This document shows, piece by piece, positions 1-8,777 of a stretch of DNA of 37,824 bases. The stretch comes from an uncultured Oscillospiraceae bacterium (lineage in GTDB: Bacteria > Bacillota > Clostridia > Oscillospirales > Oscillospiraceae). The notes below the pieces were generated by a model. That model saw nothing but the letters and a program-made list of their open reading frames with translations. It made no database searches and was not told where the DNA came from. The DNA lies in NCBI GenBank assembly GCA_947169975.1, contig CAMVRT010000017.1, forward strand, positions 1 through 37,824, given 5' to 3'. The position numbers were made by a program, and so were the translations under genes. Every line of letters starts with the position of its first letter. The first letter of the stretch is position 1.

Positions 1-170
1 GGATCAAGTCCAACGACGCCGTCAGCGCCAAGCAGGCGGCAGCGGGAACCCAGACCCTGACCGGAATGAAGCTGCTGGTTGTTGATACCAACGGTGACGG
101 CAGGATCCGGATGAACGAGGCCACAAAGGTGGTGCAGGTCGCCGCCGGCAACAGTGCCTACGACTGGTAA
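1..170 (+). CDS. C-terminal end of a dockerin/EF-hand-like secreted protein (5' end outside window)
   Basis: An open frame starts before the window (codons read from base 3) and ends at TAA 168-170, giving about 55 residues. The tail contains DTNGDGRIRMNEATKVVQ followed by AAG. This is the calcium-loop and helix pattern of one dockerin/EF-hand half repeat (D-x-N-G-D-G-x-I then a helix). Such tails usually sit at the end of secreted or surface proteins and mediate calcium-dependent folding or cohesin binding. The main domain is not visible, so the protein's function cannot be stated. A strong hairpin follows 13 bases after the stop. Confidence 0.6.
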   Translation, partial: IKSNDAVSAKQAAAGTQTLTGMKLLVVDTNGDGRIRMNEATKVVQVAAGNSAYDW

Positions 171-183
171 CATTCCAAACTTC

Positions 184-217
184 ACAGGGGTATGCCGCTT
201 CGGCGGCATACCCCTGT
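184..217 (+). terminator. Intrinsic terminator after the dockerin-like gene
   Basis: A perfect 15-bp stem (184-198 with 203-217) closes on a TTCG tetraloop between C and G, the extra-stable cUUCGg loop. A T-rich stretch follows. It ends the plus-strand gene whose stop is at 170. Confidence 0.85.
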
Positions 218-230
218 ATTATCTTTATAA

Positions 231-267
231 AACGCCGAAAGTCTTGTGCCACAAGACTTTCGGCGTT
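231..267 (-). terminator. Intrinsic terminator after queA
   Basis: A 16-bp perfect inverted repeat (231-246 with 252-267, loop of 5) lies just past the queA stop at 285. On the minus strand the stem runs into TTTTATAAAG. It sits back to back with the plus-strand terminator at 184-217, as expected for convergent genes. Confidence 0.8.
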
Positions 268-284
268 TCATTAGTATATTGAAA

Positions 285-1310
285 TTAATGGAAGAAGCAG
301 CAATCTCCGAAGGAGAAAAATCTGTATTTTTCTCTGACAGCTTCTTCATATGCCCGCAGGACGTTCTCACGCCCAGCCAGTGCAGACACCAGCATAATGA
401 GGGTGGATTCCGGCAGATGGAAGTTGGTAATGAGGGCGTCCATTGCCTTGAACCTGTAGCCGGGATAGATGAAAATGTTGGTCCATCCGGCATGGGGATG
501 CATGGTGCCGTCCTCCTCCGCCCAACTCTCTATGGTCCGACAGGAGGTGGTGCCCACACAGATCACACGGCCGCCGTTTCGCTTCGTCTCATTGATCAGA
601 TCCGCCGTCTCCTGGGGAATGACGCAGTATTCGCTGTGCATCTCGTGGTCGGTGATCTCGTCCTCCTTCACCGGGCGGAAGGTACCAAGACCCACATGGA
701 GCGTCACGTAGCCGATGCCTACACCCATGGCGCGGATCTTCTCCAACAGCTCCTCCGTGAAGTGAAGGCCGGCGGTAGGTGCGGCGGCGCTGCCGTTGAC
801 CTTGGAGTATACGGTCTGATACCGCTCGTTGTCCTGCAGCTCCTCCTTGATGTAGGGAGGTAGCGGCATCTTGCCCAGTCGCTCCAGCACCTCCAGGAAG
901 ATGCCCTCGTAGTCAAAGCGTACCAGCCGATTTCCGTCCGGCAGCTCCTCCACCACCTCGGCGATCAATTCACCGTCACCGAAGGAGAGCTTTGCGCTTT
1001 TGCGCATCCGCTTGCCGGGACGCACCAGACATTCCCAGGTCTTCTCACCCCTGTCGATAAGCAGCAGAACCTCGCAGGCACCGCCGCCCGGCAAACGATG
1101 GCCCAGCAGTCGGGCAGGGAGCACGCGGGAGTTGTTGAGGATCAGGCAGTCGCCGGGATGAAGATACTCCGGCAGATCATAGAAATGGCGGTGCTCCCAC
1201 TCCCCTGTCACCTTGTCCACCACCAGCATACGGGAGGCGTCCCGCCGCTCAATGGGCGTCTGGGCGATCAGCTCCGGGGGCAGATCAAAGTAAAAATCCT
1301 TCGTCTTCAT
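285..1310 (-). CDS. queA: S-adenosylmethionine:tRNA ribosyltransferase-isomerase QueA
   Basis: QueA moves the ribosyl part of SAM onto preQ1-modified tRNA to make epoxyqueuosine at the wobble position. The protein has 341 residues, close to the usual 340-356. Recognisable family blocks include [12 protein letters not shown] near the N-terminus, a DASRMLV segment, [12 protein letters not shown] in the middle, and the end block YRFFSFGD. The ATG at 1310 fits the family N-terminus; an upstream in-frame extension would overlap tyrS and adds residues unlike the family. No clear SD is visible. The start lies 7 bases after the tyrS stop, so translation is probably coupled to tyrS. Confidence 0.95.
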   Translation of the reverse strand: MKTKDFYFDLPPELIAQTPIERRDASRMLVVDKVTGEWEHRHFYDLPEYLHPGDCLILNNSRVLPARLLGHRLPGGGACEVLLLIDRGEKTWECLVRPGKRMRKSAKLSFGDGELIAEVVEELPDGNRLVRFDYEGIFLEVLERLGKMPLPPYIKEELQDNERYQTVYSKVNGSAAAPTAGLHFTEELLEKIRAMGVGIGYVTLHVGLGTFRPVKEDEITDHEMHSEYCVIPQETADLINETKRNGGRVICVGTTSCRTIESWAEEDGTMHPHAGWTNIFIYPGYRFKAMDALITNFHLPESTLIMLVSALAGRENVLRAYEEAVREKYRFFSFGDCCFFH

Positions 1311-1317
1311 AGGGCGA

Positions 1318-2544
1318 TCACACCAACACGGCACGGTGGAACACCTTTTTGCCCTTGCGGATCACGGCTCCGTCGCCGGTGAACTGCTCGCACCCGTAGC
1401 TCTCGTCAATAGAGCTTACCTTGACGTCATTGAAGGTGACGCCACCCTGCTGTACCAGACGGCGGGCCTCGCCCTTGGAGGCGCACAGGCCGCAGCGCAC
1501 CAGCAGTGTCATCACGTTGATGGCGCCGCCGCCGAAGTCGTCGCCTGTCAGCTCGGTGGTGGGCATATTTTCGGTATTGCCGGCGCCGGAGAACAGAGCC
1601 CGGGCGGCAGCTTTGGCCTTCTCGGCCTCCTCCTCGCCGTGAACCAGCTTGGTCAGCTCGTAGGCCAGGATCTCTTTGACCTCGTTGAGCTGGGAGCCCT
1701 CCCAGGACGCCATCTTGTCGATCTCCTCCAGCGGCAGGAAGGTCAGCATCCGGATGCACTTGAGCACATCGGCGTCGTCCACATTGCGCCAGTACTGGAA
1801 GAATTCAAAGGGACTGGTCTTGTTGGGATCCAGCCACACGGCGTTGCCGGCGGTCTTGCCCATTTTCTTGCCCTGGGAGTCGGTCAGCAGGGTGATGGTC
1901 ATGGCGTGGGCGTCCTTGCCCAGCTTCTTGCGGATCAGCTCCGTGCCGCCCAGCATGTTGCTCCACTGGTCGTCGCCGCCGAACTGCATGTTGCAGTTAT
2001 AGTGCTGGAACAGGTAGTAGAAGTCGTAGCTCTGCATGATCATGTAGTTGAACTCAAAGAAGCTGAGTCCCTTCTCCATGCGCTGCTTGTAGCACTCTGC
2101 CCGGAGCATGTTGTTGACGGAGAAGCAGGTGCCCACCTCGCGCAGCAGCTCCACGTAGTTCAGATCCAGCAGCCAGTCGGCGTTATTCACCATCTGGGCC
2201 TTGCCGGGACCAAACTCGATAAACTTCTCCATCTGGCGGCGGAAGCACTCGGCGTTGTGATCGATATCGGCACGGGTCAGCATCTTGCGCATGTCGCTGC
2301 GGCCGGAGGGGTCGCCGATCATGGTGGTGCCGCCGCCGATGAGGGCGATGGGCTTGTTGCCCGCCATCTGCAGCCGCTTCATCAGCGTCAGCGCCATGAA
2401 ATGGCCGGCGGTCAGACTGTCAGCCGTGCAGTCAAAGCCGATATAGAACGTGGCCTTGCCGGCGTTGATCATATCGCGGATTTCTTCCTCGTTGGTGACC
2501 TGTGCGATCAGGCCGCGGGCCACCAGTTCCTCATAGATTCCCAT
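1318..2544 (-). CDS. tyrS: Tyrosyl-tRNA synthetase TyrRS
   Basis: Class I synthetase that charges tRNA-Tyr. The protein has 408 residues, normal for the bacterial TyrRS. The N-terminal catalytic domain carries the nucleotide-binding HIGH region, here TAGH at residues 45-48. The second signature is KKMGKTAG, corresponding to the KFGKT/KMSKS loop. A C-terminal S4-like RNA-binding domain follows ([16 protein letters not shown]). The ATG at 2544 is preceded by AAAGGA about 10 bases upstream. Expression is set by the tyrosine T-box leader upstream, and queA follows in the same operon. The first His of HIGH is replaced by Thr, which is worth comparing with close relatives. Confidence 0.97.
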   Translation of the reverse strand: MGIYEELVARGLIAQVTNEEEIRDMINAGKATFYIGFDCTADSLTAGHFMALTLMKRLQMAGNKPIALIGGGTTMIGDPSGRSDMRKMLTRADIDHNAECFRRQMEKFIEFGPGKAQMVNNADWLLDLNYVELLREVGTCFSVNNMLRAECYKQRMEKGLSFFEFNYMIMQSYDFYYLFQHYNCNMQFGGDDQWSNMLGGTELIRKKLGKDAHAMTITLLTDSQGKKMGKTAGNAVWLDPNKTSPFEFFQYWRNVDDADVLKCIRMLTFLPLEEIDKMASWEGSQLNEVKEILAYELTKLVHGEEEAEKAKAAARALFSGAGNTENMPTTELTGDDFGGGAINVMTLLVRCGLCASKGEARRLVQQGGVTFNDVKVSSIDESYGCEQFTGDGAVIRKGKKVFHRAVLV

Positions 2545-2589
2545 TGTTGTTTCGTTCCTTTCTATTTGATGTAGCGCAGAGAGCAATAG

Positions 2590-2870
2590 AAAACGCCCTC
2601 TGCCGTATTGGACAGAGGGCGATCAAAGTCGCGGTACCACCTCATATTCGCCGCCGCCTCACGGCAAACGGCCTCGCGGGGTGCCAGCACACCCCTGCGC
2701 TGTAACGGGCGCACCCGACACACCTCTACTCGCTTTCGCTTTCAAGGGGCTGCTCCGGGATGTATTCGCCGCGTCCGCCCTCTCCCCCTTCCACCTCTCC
2801 GGGGTCTCTCTTGGCAGGTCATGACGTGGGTACTTGTTCCCTTCCTCACAGTGTCAAATATGAAATTACA
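2590..2870 (-). promoter_or_regulatory. Tyrosine T-box riboswitch leader of tyrS
   Basis: The minus strand carries the invariant T-box TGGTACCGCG (2630-2639), which pairs with the free NCCA end of uncharged tRNA. Further upstream is a long Stem I region containing AAGAGAGAC. A GAATACA segment there offers UAC (2762-2764), a tyrosine codon, as specifier. A terminator hairpin follows the T-box. Uncharged tRNA-Tyr should bind the leader, favour the antiterminator and let tyrS be transcribed. The transcript start is predicted near 2870 from the promoter. The T-box and terminator are seen directly; the specifier is an inference from position and identity. Confidence 0.93.
2591..2621 (-). terminator. 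Regulatory terminator of the tyrS T-box
   Basis: A 9-bp GC-rich stem (2594-2602 with 2613-2621) is followed on the minus strand by TTTTCTATT. It lies between the T-box sequence and the tyrS SD, as required for transcription attenuation. Confidence 0.9.
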
Positions 2871-2876
2871 GGCGCT

Positions 2877-2905
2877 ATTATAGTTTGATTTTCACCGTTT
2901 GTCAA
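2877..2905 (-). promoter_or_regulatory. Perfect sigma-A promoter for the tyrS T-box transcript
   Basis: TTGACA (2900-2905) and TATAAT (2877-2882) on the minus strand are separated by exactly 17 bases, a full consensus match. The -35 box is only 5 bases beyond the recN stop at 2911, so the tyrS transcript starts right at the end of the upstream operon. Confidence 0.92.
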
Positions 2906-2910
2906 CGGGT

Positions 2911-4584
2911 TTATACCAGAGAGCTACGGTATTCCTCCGCCTGGTGCAGCAGCTCCTCGGCGCCGGAGAGCATGGTCTCGGTGACATGGCTGCCGCCGGT
3001 GAGCCGGGCCAGCTCCTGCCGCCGCTGTGTGCGATCCAGCAATGTCACCTTCGTATAGGTGCGGCCGTCTCTCTCCCCCTTCTCCACAGAGAAGTGAGTG
3101 TCCGCCATGGCGGCCAGCTGGGGCAGATGGGTAACGCACAGCACCTGCTTTTGACGGCTGATGCGGGCCATCTTCTCCGCCACCTTCTGGGCGGCGCGGC
3201 CGCTGACGCCGGTGTCCACCTCGTCAAAGACCATGGTCCCCACCTGATCCTGTTCGCTGAGCACATTCTTCATGGCCAGCATGATGCGGGCCAGCTCACC
3301 GCCGGAGGCGATCTTATGGATGGGCTTGAGCGCCTCGCCGGCATTGGCGGACATGAGGAACTGCACGGCGTCCATACCGCTTTCCGTCAGATCGGTTTCA
3401 GCAAAGTCAACGGCAAAACGGATCTTGCCCATGTCAAGCTGTGTCAGTTCGGACAGGATCTGACGGGACAGCTCCTCGGCAGCAGCATGGCGAGCCAGGG
3501 ACAGCTTTTCGGCATCGTTACGCGCTTTTTTCTCCGCCGCAGCACGCTGCCGCTCCAGATCGATGAGGGTATCATCCGCATCGGTGATGGCGCTGAGCTG
3601 GGTGCGGCAGCGCTCCAGATAGTCCAGCATATCCTCCACAGAGGGCCCGTACTTCTTCTTTAGGCGGTAGAGCTGATCCAGTCTTCCCTCCACCTCGTCC
3701 AGCTCGTTGGGGGAAAAGTCGAAACTGTCCCTCCGATCCCGCAGCGTATCCGCCAGATCGTAAACCTCGCTGTACACTTCGGCAAGACGGTCATAGAGAG
3801 CGCCGTAGCTCTCGTCCAAATGTCGGATGGCGGACAGCGCGCCCTGGGTCTGGCTCAACAGGCTCAACGCGCCGGAAGATGTATCGTCGCCGTTGAGGCA
3901 GTAATCCGCCTCGGAGACGGCGGAGATAAACTTCTCGCTGTTGCGCAGGAAGTTGCGGCGGGAGGTCAATTCTTCCTCCTCCCCCGCTTTCAGCTCCGCA
4001 CGCTCCAGCTCTGCGATTTGATAGCGCAGGGTGTCCATGCGCCGGGCCTTTTCCGCCTCGTCCATCTGCAGAGACCGGATCCTTTTCTGCAGATCCGTCA
4101 GCTTATGATACGACAGATGATAGGCGTCCAGCAGCGGCTGTACCCTGCCGAAGCTGTCCAGATACTGAATATGCTGCTCCTCATCCAACAGCTGCTGCCC
4201 GTCATGCTGACCGTGAATGTTCAGCAGTGCCGTACCCAGCATACGCAGCTGGGCCACCGTGGCGGGACGGCCGTTGATCCGGCAGATATTGCGCCCGTCA
4301 CTGTGGATCTCCCGCTGGAGCAGCAGCTCATCGTCGGGGCTGATACCGTTATCCTCGGCAATGGCGGCCGGAACACGGGAAAAGCAGGCGCTGACAAAGG
4401 CCTTTTCGCTGCCGGTGCGGATCAGATCACGGGAGGTGCGCTGACCCAATACGGCGCTGAGGGAGTCGATAACGATGGACTTACCGGCGCCGGTCTCACC
4501 TGTCAGGGCGTTGAAGCCCGGCTCAAAGACGATGTCTGCCTGCTCGATGATGGCAATATTCTCAATGTGAAGAAGGTTCAACAT
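2911..4584 (-). CDS. recN: DNA repair ATPase RecN
   Basis: SMC-like ATPase that acts early in repair of double-strand breaks. The 557 residues match the usual RecN length. The N-terminus MLNLLHIENIAIIEQ and Walker A GETGAGKS (near residue 30) are typical. A long charged coiled-coil middle follows. The C-terminal half carries the ABC signature region ASGGELARIMLA and Walker B with VFDEVDTGVSG. GGAGG lies 7 bases before the ATG at 4584. It is the last gene of the OLE-oapA-dxs-tlyA-nadK-recN run. In Bacillus the arginine regulator argR/ahrC sits just before recN; it is missing here. No terminator hairpin is obvious before the tyrS promoter. Confidence 0.96.
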   Translation of the reverse strand: MLNLLHIENIAIIEQADIVFEPGFNALTGETGAGKSIVIDSLSAVLGQRTSRDLIRTGSEKAFVSACFSRVPAAIAEDNGISPDDELLLQREIHSDGRNICRINGRPATVAQLRMLGTALLNIHGQHDGQQLLDEEQHIQYLDSFGRVQPLLDAYHLSYHKLTDLQKRIRSLQMDEAEKARRMDTLRYQIAELERAELKAGEEEELTSRRNFLRNSEKFISAVSEADYCLNGDDTSSGALSLLSQTQGALSAIRHLDESYGALYDRLAEVYSEVYDLADTLRDRRDSFDFSPNELDEVEGRLDQLYRLKKKYGPSVEDMLDYLERCRTQLSAITDADDTLIDLERQRAAAEKKARNDAEKLSLARHAAAEELSRQILSELTQLDMGKIRFAVDFAETDLTESGMDAVQFLMSANAGEALKPIHKIASGGELARIMLAMKNVLSEQDQVGTMVFDEVDTGVSGRAAQKVAEKMARISRQKQVLCVTHLPQLAAMADTHFSVEKGERDGRTYTKVTLLDRTQRRQELARLTGGSHVTETMLSGAEELLHQAEEYRSSLV

Positions 4585-4606
4585 AGCGCAACCTCCGCAC
4601 AGGGTG

Positions 4607-5485
4607 TTACTTTTCGTATTTCGCCGCTTCCTGGGCCATCTTGTTATCCAAAATCTCGCAGAAGCTCTTTTTGGACAAACGCACCAGCTTGGTGCAGTAT
4701 TTGGACTGGCTCACACGGACCCGGTCGCCGTTTTTCAGAGAGAAGGCCTTGCCGCCGTCGGCGGAGAGATAAACGAACTTGCGGTTGGCCTCTGCCGTCT
4801 CCACGGTGATGACGTGCTCCGGTGAGAGCACATAGGAAAAGGCCCGGGTGGAGTGGGCGCAGATGGGGGTAATCAGAATGTTCCGGGCGGTAGGCTCTAC
4901 GATAGGACCGCCGGCAGCCATGGAGTAGCCGGTGGAGCCAGTGGGCGTACTGATGACCACGCCGTCGCCTGTTACCCGTGTCAGACGGCCTTCCTCTGTA
5001 AAGGTTTCCAGCCTTACAACTCTTGCTATAGAGCCCTTTGAGATGACAGCATCATTCAGCGCGATGGTGTTGTAGATCTCACGGCCGCCTCGCAGGATCG
5101 TCACATCCAGCATCATGCGGGACTCCACGCTGAACCGCCAGTCCGCCAGATCCCGAAGGCGATCCAGCTCGTTAGGCTCCAGCTCGGACATAAAGCCGAG
5201 GCTGCCCAGATTGATACCCAGCACCGGGACATCATGTAAGGCCACCGTTTTGGCAAGGTGCAGGATGGTGCCGTCGCCGCCGAAGGCGATGAGCAAATCA
5301 GCGGAACGGATCTCCTGCTCCAGCGGAGACACGGCGATGTCCGGCATCTTCTTCTGTCCTTCCGGCTGGAATGGCAGGCAGGTCACGGTTTCGATGCCGA
5401 TACTTTCCAGAATCTCCTTGGAGCGCTGGGCTACCTGCAGATCATTGTCGCGATAGGGATTGGGACACAGGATCACTCTTTTCAT
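4607..5485 (-). CDS. nadK: NAD kinase NadK
   Basis: ATP-dependent kinase that phosphorylates NAD to NADP. It has 292 residues. The diagnostic GGDGT motif is at residues 69-73. The ALNDAVI block and the DGVVISTPTGSTGYSMAAGGP block, which build the NAD site, are intact. The ATG at 5485 has GAGAGG about 9 bases upstream. An in-frame GTG at 5491 would leave only about 3 bases to that SD, so it is less likely. It lies between tlyA (28 bases from its stop) and recN (22 bases ahead), a common order in Clostridia. Confidence 0.95.
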   Translation of the reverse strand: MKRVILCPNPYRDNDLQVAQRSKEILESIGIETVTCLPFQPEGQKKMPDIAVSPLEQEIRSADLLIAFGGDGTILHLAKTVALHDVPVLGINLGSLGFMSELEPNELDRLRDLADWRFSVESRMMLDVTILRGGREIYNTIALNDAVISKGSIARVVRLETFTEEGRLTRVTGDGVVISTPTGSTGYSMAAGGPIVEPTARNILITPICAHSTRAFSYVLSPEHVITVETAEANRKFVYLSADGGKAFSLKNGDRVRVSQSKYCTKLVRLSKKSFCEILDNKMAQEAAKYEK

Positions 5486-5513
5486 GGTCACATTCCTCTC
5501 TCTTACGTGTGTT

Positions 5514-6317
5514 TCACTCCGTCAGTTCCGCGTGGGATGCTGATACGACGGCATCCAGATCGGGGATCCTATCGTTCTCCCCGGACTTGCGAAGATATCC
5601 GAGATATTCAATGTTTCCCTCCGGCCCACGGATGGGAGAATAAGTAATACCAAGTACTGTAAAGTAGTTTTCCTTTGCATGTATCAGGAAGTTGTCCAGC
5701 ACCTCACGGTGTACGGCAGGATCCCGGACAACGCCTTTTTTGCCCACCTTTTCACGCCCGGCTTCAAACTGGGGCTTGATGAGACAGGCAATTTCTCCGC
5801 CCTCCTTCAGCAAATCATAGAGCGCAGGAAAAATCAGCTTCAGCGAGATAAAGGAAACATCGATGGAGGCAAAGTCCAGCGGATCGGGAATCTGTTCGCG
5901 GGTGAGATACCGGGCGTTGGTACGCTCCAGACAGATCACGCGTTCATCGCTGCGAAGCTTCCAGTCCAGCTGACCGTAGCCCACATCCACAGCATATACC
6001 TTTTGGGCTCCGTTTTGCAGCATGCAGTCCGTAAAACCGCCGGTGGAGGCGCCGATATCGGCGCAGATTTTGCCCTCCAGCGAAATGGGCCAGGTCTTCA
6101 TGGCCTTCTCCAGCTTCCAGCCGCCGCGGCTGACGTAGGGCATCACATGACCCCGCACCTCGATCTCGGCGTCGTTGGGAATGGCGGTGCCGGGCTTATC
6201 CACGCGCTGGCCGCCTACAAACACGCTGCCGGCCATAATGACGGCCTGGGCCTTCTGGCGACTGGTGAAAAAACCGCGGTCCACCAGCAGAACATCCAGT
6301 CTGGTTTTTCCACTCAT
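5514..6317 (-). CDS. tlyA: TlyA-family rRNA 2'-O-methyltransferase
   Basis: Members of this family methylate cytidine 2'-OH in 16S/23S rRNA, and some are called hemolysin A. The 267-residue protein has an N-terminal S4 RNA-binding domain (about residues 4-65, starting RLDVLLVDRGFFTSRQKAQ). A Rossmann methyltransferase domain with a SAM-binding loop ADIGASTGGFTDC (86-98) follows. The FASIDVSFISL segment and CLIKPQFE carry the family's catalytic Asp/Lys region. The ATG at 6317 overlaps the dxs stop by ATGA, so the two are translationally coupled. Direct evidence for hemolytic activity is absent from sequence, and rRNA methylation is the better guess. The same dxs-tlyA neighbours occur in Bacillus. 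Confidence 0.9.
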   Translation of the reverse strand: MSGKTRLDVLLVDRGFFTSRQKAQAVIMAGSVFVGGQRVDKPGTAIPNDAEIEVRGHVMPYVSRGGWKLEKAMKTWPISLEGKICADIGASTGGFTDCMLQNGAQKVYAVDVGYGQLDWKLRSDERVICLERTNARYLTREQIPDPLDFASIDVSFISLKLIFPALYDLLKEGGEIACLIKPQFEAGREKVGKKGVVRDPAVHREVLDNFLIHAKENYFTVLGITYSPIRGPEGNIEYLGYLRKSGENDRIPDLDAVVSASHAELTE

Positions 6318-8182
6318 GACAGCGCCTCCTCTATCAAATTCGCCACAGCAGAGGCGTTCAGGCGATACTTCTCATATAGTTGGGCTACGGTGCCGTGATC
6401 CGGCACGTGACTGCCCAGATTTTGCAGGATCAGACGGGGAGGAACACATCCGCGACAGGCAAGAAGCGACGCGACACGCTGGCCGAAACAGCCGTTTTCC
6501 AGGCAGTCCTCCAGCACCAGCAGGCAGTTCTCCCCAGCCAGTAGTTTCGTGATCTCTTCGGCGTCAAGAGGGGCAATGCGGTTAAATTTAATAACCCGCG
6601 CCTCAATCCCCTTTGCTGAGAGCATCTCTGCGGCTTTCAGCGCATGATTGACCATGGTTCCGTATGTAACTACGGTGCAGTCCTTTCCCTGCCGCAGCGT
6701 CATAGCCAGCTGGTTGCTGCTCCCGTTATCCTGATACTCCCCTTCCCCGCCGCGCGGATAGCGGATCGCCACAGGGCCTTTGCACTCGTAGATCGCCTGA
6801 AACAGCATGGCACGCAGCTCGGCAAAGCTGGCCGGGCACAGGACCGTCATGCCCGGCACCTGGGTAAGGTAGGCGGGATCATAGCATCCGTGGTGCGTCT
6901 CACCATCGGCGCCGACCAAGCCGGCGCGATCCACGGCGAACACCACATGAAGGCCGAGAAGAGATACATCATGCAGCAGCTGATCAAAGCTGCGCTGCAA
7001 GAACGTGGAATACACGGAAAAGACCGGAATCATGCCCTGACTGGCAAGACCGGCAGCCATAGCGGCGGCGTGTTCCTCGGCGATCCCCACATCAAAGAAC
7101 CGCTCGGGAAATTCCCGGGCAAAGCCGCTCAGACCTGTACCGTCACGCATGGCAGCGGTGATGGCACAGATCCTACGGTCGCTTCCGGCAAGCTCCGTCA
7201 ATTCCCGGCCGAACACGCCGCTGAAGCAGGGCGATCCGCTTCCGGTCAGCTTGCCGGTGGCTGGATCAAAGGGGCCCACGCCATGAAAAATGTCCGGTTC
7301 GCGCTCGGCAGGCTCGTAGCCCTTCCCCTTCACCGTCTCCACATGGAGCAGAACAGGCCCATTGATTTCTTTTGCCTCGGCGAGAAGGTTCTCCAGCTGC
7401 TCCACATCATGTCCGTCCGCCGGGCCGAGATAGGCAAAGCCCATGTTTTCAAAAAAAGTACTGTCCGGCAGGAGAGATTTCTTCAGCGCGCTCTTGACAG
7501 AATGGCTGAACTGATAGATCTTCTTGCCGACGGGGCTGCCGCCCATGGCCCTGCGATAGCGTTTTTTCAGCGCATAGTACTTGGGAGAATTACGCAGGTT
7601 GGTGAGATATCCGGACAGGCCGCCTACATTGCGGCTGATGGACATGCCGTTGTCATTGAGGATGACGATGATCTTTTCACCGGAAGCACCGGCATCGCTG
7701 AGCGCCTCGATACTCATTCCCCCGGTGAGCGCGCCGTCGCCGATCAGCGCAAGAACATGATAATCCTTCTGCTGCAGCGTCCTGGCACGGGCCATACCCA
7801 GCGCAACGGAGATGGAGTTGGAGGCATGACCGGCAATAAAAGCGTCATGGATGCTCTCCCTCGGCTTGGGGAAGCCGGAGATGCCGTCCATCCGGCGCAA
7901 TGCGGAAAACGCCTCCCGACGGCCGGTCAGGATCTTGTGTACGTAGCACTGATGGCCAACGTCAAAAACCAGGCGGTCGCGAGAGGTGTCAAATACGCGG
8001 TGAATGGCGACAGTCAGCTCCACAACGCCGAGGTTAGACGCCAAATGTCCGCCGGTGCGGGACACCTGTTCAATGAGAAACGACCGCAGCTCATCACAAA
8101 GCTGCGGCAGGGCCTCCGCATTTATTTTTTTCACGTCCGAGGGATCGTGGATCTGTTCCAAATACAAACAGTTTCGCCTCAT
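6314..8182 (-). CDS. dxs: 1-deoxy-D-xylulose-5-phosphate synthase
   Basis: Thiamine-diphosphate enzyme that condenses pyruvate with glyceraldehyde 3-phosphate, the first step of the MEP isoprenoid pathway. It has 622 residues, the standard size. The N-terminal block GGHLASNLGVVELTVA, the ThDP motif GDGALTGGMSIEALSDAG extending to NDN, and the transketolase-like central domain with VGIAEEHA and DRAGLVGADGETHHG are all present. The ATG at 8182 starts 2 bases after the oapA stop codon. No good SD is seen, so coupling to oapA is likely. Placing an isoprenoid gene directly after OLE RNA and oapA matches the known OLE gene context. Confidence 0.96.
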   Translation of the reverse strand: MRRNCLYLEQIHDPSDVKKINAEALPQLCDELRSFLIEQVSRTGGHLASNLGVVELTVAIHRVFDTSRDRLVFDVGHQCYVHKILTGRREAFSALRRMDGISGFPKPRESIHDAFIAGHASNSISVALGMARARTLQQKDYHVLALIGDGALTGGMSIEALSDAGASGEKIIVILNDNGMSISRNVGGLSGYLTNLRNSPKYYALKKRYRRAMGGSPVGKKIYQFSHSVKSALKKSLLPDSTFFENMGFAYLGPADGHDVEQLENLLAEAKEINGPVLLHVETVKGKGYEPAEREPDIFHGVGPFDPATGKLTGSGSPCFSGVFGRELTELAGSDRRICAITAAMRDGTGLSGFAREFPERFFDVGIAEEHAAAMAAGLASQGMIPVFSVYSTFLQRSFDQLLHDVSLLGLHVVFAVDRAGLVGADGETHHGCYDPAYLTQVPGMTVLCPASFAELRAMLFQAIYECKGPVAIRYPRGGEGEYQDNGSSNQLAMTLRQGKDCTVVTYGTMVNHALKAAEMLSAKGIEARVIKFNRIAPLDAEEITKLLAGENCLLVLEDCLENGCFGQRVASLLACRGCVPPRLILQNLGSHVPDHGTVAQLYEKYRLNASAVANLIEEALS

Positions 8183-8183
8183 T

Positions 8184-8747
8184 TCAGCGATAGATATGGA
8201 GTGCGTGGAGGATCCGCGCCACACGGTGCACCACGTTGGTGCAGTCGTCGATGGCGATATTCTTGCCGATAGCTTTGCCGCCGATGGTGGCGCCGGAGAT
8301 CAGCGCCGTGACAGCGATGGACAAAAGCACGGATTTGGTGGAAAAGCTGTGCTGCAGCTGGGACACGATCACGGCGGCAGTCGTGCCGCTGACGATGCCG
8401 CAGATATCGCCTACCACGTCATTGCAGAAGGAGCTGACGCGGCCAGCGTTGTTCAGAAGCCTGATTGCCTCCCTGCCGCCCTTCTCCTTGTGGGCCGCCA
8501 TGGAGTGAAACGGCCGGGGATCGGCTGCCGTGACGGCCACGCCGATCATGTCGAACACGATGCCAAGCAGAATGAAAAACAGCAGCACCAGCACCGCCAC
8601 CACGTAACCCGCATCGTCGAGGGCCTCGGTGGACAGAAAGCTCAACACGGCAGAGAGCACCACAGACATGAGAATAACGTGGAGAACCCAACTCTTGCCG
8701 CCGGTTTTCTTCTTTGTTTTTTCCTTCTCTTTTTCTTTGTCGCGCAA
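8184..8747 (-). CDS. oapA: OLE-associated membrane protein OapA-like
   Basis: Small integral membrane protein, 187 residues from the TTG at 8747. After a very basic N-terminus (KEKEKEKTKKK) it has four predicted membrane segments, roughly at residues 20-40, 48-73, 109-130 and 138-160. The segment between helices 2 and 3 contains AADPRPFHSMAA, and helix 3 includes FCNDVVGDICG. The layout resembles the DUF21/CNNM-like OapA, the known partner of OLE RNA. Its place directly after the structured RNA and before dxs supports this. TTG 8747 has GAGG 8 bases upstream; an in-frame GTG at 8765 has no SD. The name rests on context, topology and recalled similarity, not on a search. Confidence 0.8.
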   Translation of the reverse strand: MRDKEKEKEKTKKKTGGKSWVLHVILMSVVLSAVLSFLSTEALDDAGYVVAVLVLLFFILLGIVFDMIGVAVTAADPRPFHSMAAHKEKGGREAIRLLNNAGRVSSFCNDVVGDICGIVSGTTAAVIVSQLQHSFSTKSVLLSIAVTALISGATIGGKAIGKNIAIDDCTNVVHRVARILHALHIYR

Positions 8748-8777
8748 GGATAATCCCTCACTCACAGATAATAGTTA

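Noticed and set aside
1336-2574. Long plus-strand open frame (412 codons) over tyrS
   Set aside because: It is the antisense shadow of tyrS; GC-rich third positions keep it open. The protein is low-complexity Ala/Val/His and lacks family features.
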